Assembly: GCF_900476105.1 (NCBI RefSeq)
Contig: NZ_LS991951.1
Location: 186,001-250,000, forward strand
Source of the DNA: Mycoplasmopsis edwardii
GTDB lineage: Bacteria; Bacillota_I; Bacilli_A; Mycoplasmatales; Metamycoplasmataceae
Direction of reading: 5' to 3'
Length of the DNA stretch: 64,000 nt
The notes under the pieces are model-generated. The model worked only from the letters and a program-made list of their open reading frames with translations. It was not told where the DNA came from and made no database searches. How positions within the stretch are numbered: the first letter of the stretch is position 1; the number at the start of each line of letters is the position of its first letter. The position numbers were made by a program, and so were the translations under genes. Positions 62,426-64,000 of the stretch are shown in pieces.

Positions 62426-62442
62426 ATGTGGAAAATTTTCAT
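62426..62442. promoter_or_regulatory. Palindrome upstream of nox
   Basis: atgtggaaaattttcat, imperfect member of the recurring set, with a half-site ttccacat at 62398-62405. About 100 bases before the nox start. Confidence 0.45.
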
Positions 62443-62539
62443 AAAATTTTGCATTTTTATTTTAAAAAAACAAAATGTATCATAAAAAATTTATAATTTA
62501 TCACATACTTAACAAAATTAATATATATCGGAGGTTAAT

Positions 62540-63919
62540 GTGAAAATTATATCTATAGGAGCAAACCATGCTGGTACTTCATTTTTAAGAACAATGAAGA
62601 AAGTATCACCAGATGCGCAATTAGTTGCTTACGAAAGAAATACAGACATTTCATTTTTAGGATGTGGTATTGCGTTATGAGTAGGAGGAGAATTCGAAAG
62701 TCCAGATGGATTATTCTACTCAAGCATTGAAGAATTAAAAGGATTAGGGATCGATATTAAAATTTCTCATGAAGTTATTGGAATTAACAAAGAAGAAAAA
62801 TATGTAACAGTTAAAAACTTAGTTACAGGAGAAACATTTAATGACAACTATGACAAATTAGTTTTTGCTGGAGGAACATGACCAATTATTCCACCATTTG
62901 AAAACGTTGGATTAGAAAATATCTTAATTTCAAAAATCTTTGCACATGCAAAAGAAATTAAAGCAAAAGCACTTTCAAAAGATGTTAAAAACGTTGTTGT
63001 TGTAGGTGCTGGATACATCGGAATCGAATTAGTTGAAGCTTTCCACAAATACGGTAAAAAAGTTACATTAATTGATATGCAAGACAGAATCATTCCAAAC
63101 TACTTTGATGAAGAATTCACAAGCAAAATTGAAGCTAAAATGGCTCAAAGTGGAATTAGAATGCAACTTGGAGAAAAAGTTCAAAAATTTGAAACAAAAG
63201 ATGGAAAAACAGTTTCAGCAGTTGTAACAGATAAAGGAACATACGAAGCTGATTTAGTAATTATGTCAATTGGATTCAAACCAAGAACAGATGTTTTACA
63301 AGGTGTTGAAAAAACCGCAAATGGAGCTATTAAAGTCGACCAATTCCAAAGATCATTAAGTGATAAAGATATTTATGCAATTGGAGATGCAGCTTCAATG
63401 GTAAGTAATGTTACAGGAGAACACACACACATTGCTCTCGCTACAAACGCTGTTAAATCAGGTATTGTTGCTGCATTCCACCTAGCAGGAAATGAAGGAA
63501 TTCCATTCCCAGGATACTCAGGAACAAATGCAATTAACGTATTTAACTTCAACTACTCATCAACAGGATTAACAGAAGTTTCTGCTGGTAAAAATGATGT
63601 AGTTAAAGATAGTTTCGCTGTTGAATACTTTGAAGACAATGATAGACCAGAATTCATGCAACATCACTACAAAGTATGATTCAAAATTACATACGATAAA
63701 AATACTTTAAGACTTCTTGGGGCACAAATTGGTTCAGAAGGTAGAGAAGCTAACCATACAGAAGTAATTTACATGTTATCATTAGCAATTCAACAAAAAT
63801 TAACATTACCACAAATTGCTTTAATGGACTTCTACTTCTTACCGCACTTCAATAAACCATTTAACTTTGTTATCCAAACAATCTTAAATGCTTTAAACTT
63901 AAATTACAGCAAAAAATAA
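62540..63919 (+). CDS. nox: NADH oxidase (water-forming type)
   Basis: 459 residues; oxidises NADH with O2 and keeps NAD+ available for fermentation. The redox Cys in SFLGCGIALWVGG is residue 42, as in water-forming NADH oxidases. VVVVGAGYIGIELVEAFHKYG is the NADH motif and DIYAIGDAASM the FAD motif. I chose the GTG at 62540 because GGAGG lies five bases before it; the ATG at 62538 is out of frame. Trp are TGA at 62678, 62879 and 63678. A hairpin terminator follows. Confidence 0.94.
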
Positions 63920-63935
63920 TACATAAAAACCAACC

Positions 63936-63965
63936 AAAATGGAGTTGCTTGCTCCATTTTGTTAA
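63936..63965 (+). terminator. Terminator after nox
   Basis: Stem aaaatggag/ctccatttt with a 7-base loop, then GTTAATATTT. No gene follows within the window. Confidence 0.75.
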
Positions 63966-64000
63966 TATTTATAAGTAAATAAATTCAATTTTATGAAAGG

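Overview
The window comes from a mollicute, most likely a Mycoplasma/Mycoplasmopsis of the M. bovis-M. synoviae type. The DNA is very AT-rich, and UGA must be read as tryptophan: almost every conserved gene (dnaB, gdpP, lon, metG, glpK, the Ca2+ ATPase) has in-frame TGA codons at positions where its family has Trp. Other mollicute signs are a 16S-23S operon without 5S, many MKK...SC lipoproteins, a GlpO-type glycerol-phosphate oxidase, and fermentation genes (pta, nox) with no sign of respiration. I cannot name the species from the sequence alone.

Layout. 1-14.6 kb is housekeeping: the end of a degenerate OppF-like ATPase; on the minus strand a CNNM/HlyC protein, then gdpP-rplI-dnaB (overlapping), a ZIP metal transporter, yebC and nadE; on the plus strand upp, lon and an APC permease. 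14.6-20.8 kb is an accessory island of insertion-sequence debris bounded by two 75-bp inverted repeats. It carries a DUF2130 protein, a TM2 protein and an unusual putative nucleotidyltransferase-membrane fusion. 20.8-31.7 kb holds a P-type Ca2+ ATPase, a YitT-type membrane protein, a lipoprotein, secG, rnr, a TrmN6-like methylase, metG and a small ABM-like protein.

31.9-46.4 kb looks like one nucleic-acid scavenging locus. A P80-like lipoprotein, a surface thermonuclease lipoprotein, an ABC ATPase with a roughly 300-residue insertion, two sugar-type permeases, a small membrane protein and two more lipoproteins are followed by three tandem DHH/DHHA1 (NrnA-like) phosphodiesterases. Outside cutting, import and inside degradation would work in sequence. 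46.6-51.3 kb is the 16S-23S rRNA operon.

51.5-64 kb contains rpsD, rpmE, a glycerol pathway (glpO-glpK-glpF then dhaK-dhaL-dhaM), pta and nox. Several of these genes share a TGTGGAAA/TTTCCACA-type palindrome upstream. Between them, on the minus strand, is the most striking item: directly downstream of a tRNA-Leu lies a 26-codon gene for a peptide made almost entirely of C-x-C repeats. After it come a terminator-like hairpin, a peptidase C39 (bacteriocin-type) ABC exporter and a small one-TM protein. This looks like an undescribed cysteine-rich peptide secretion system.
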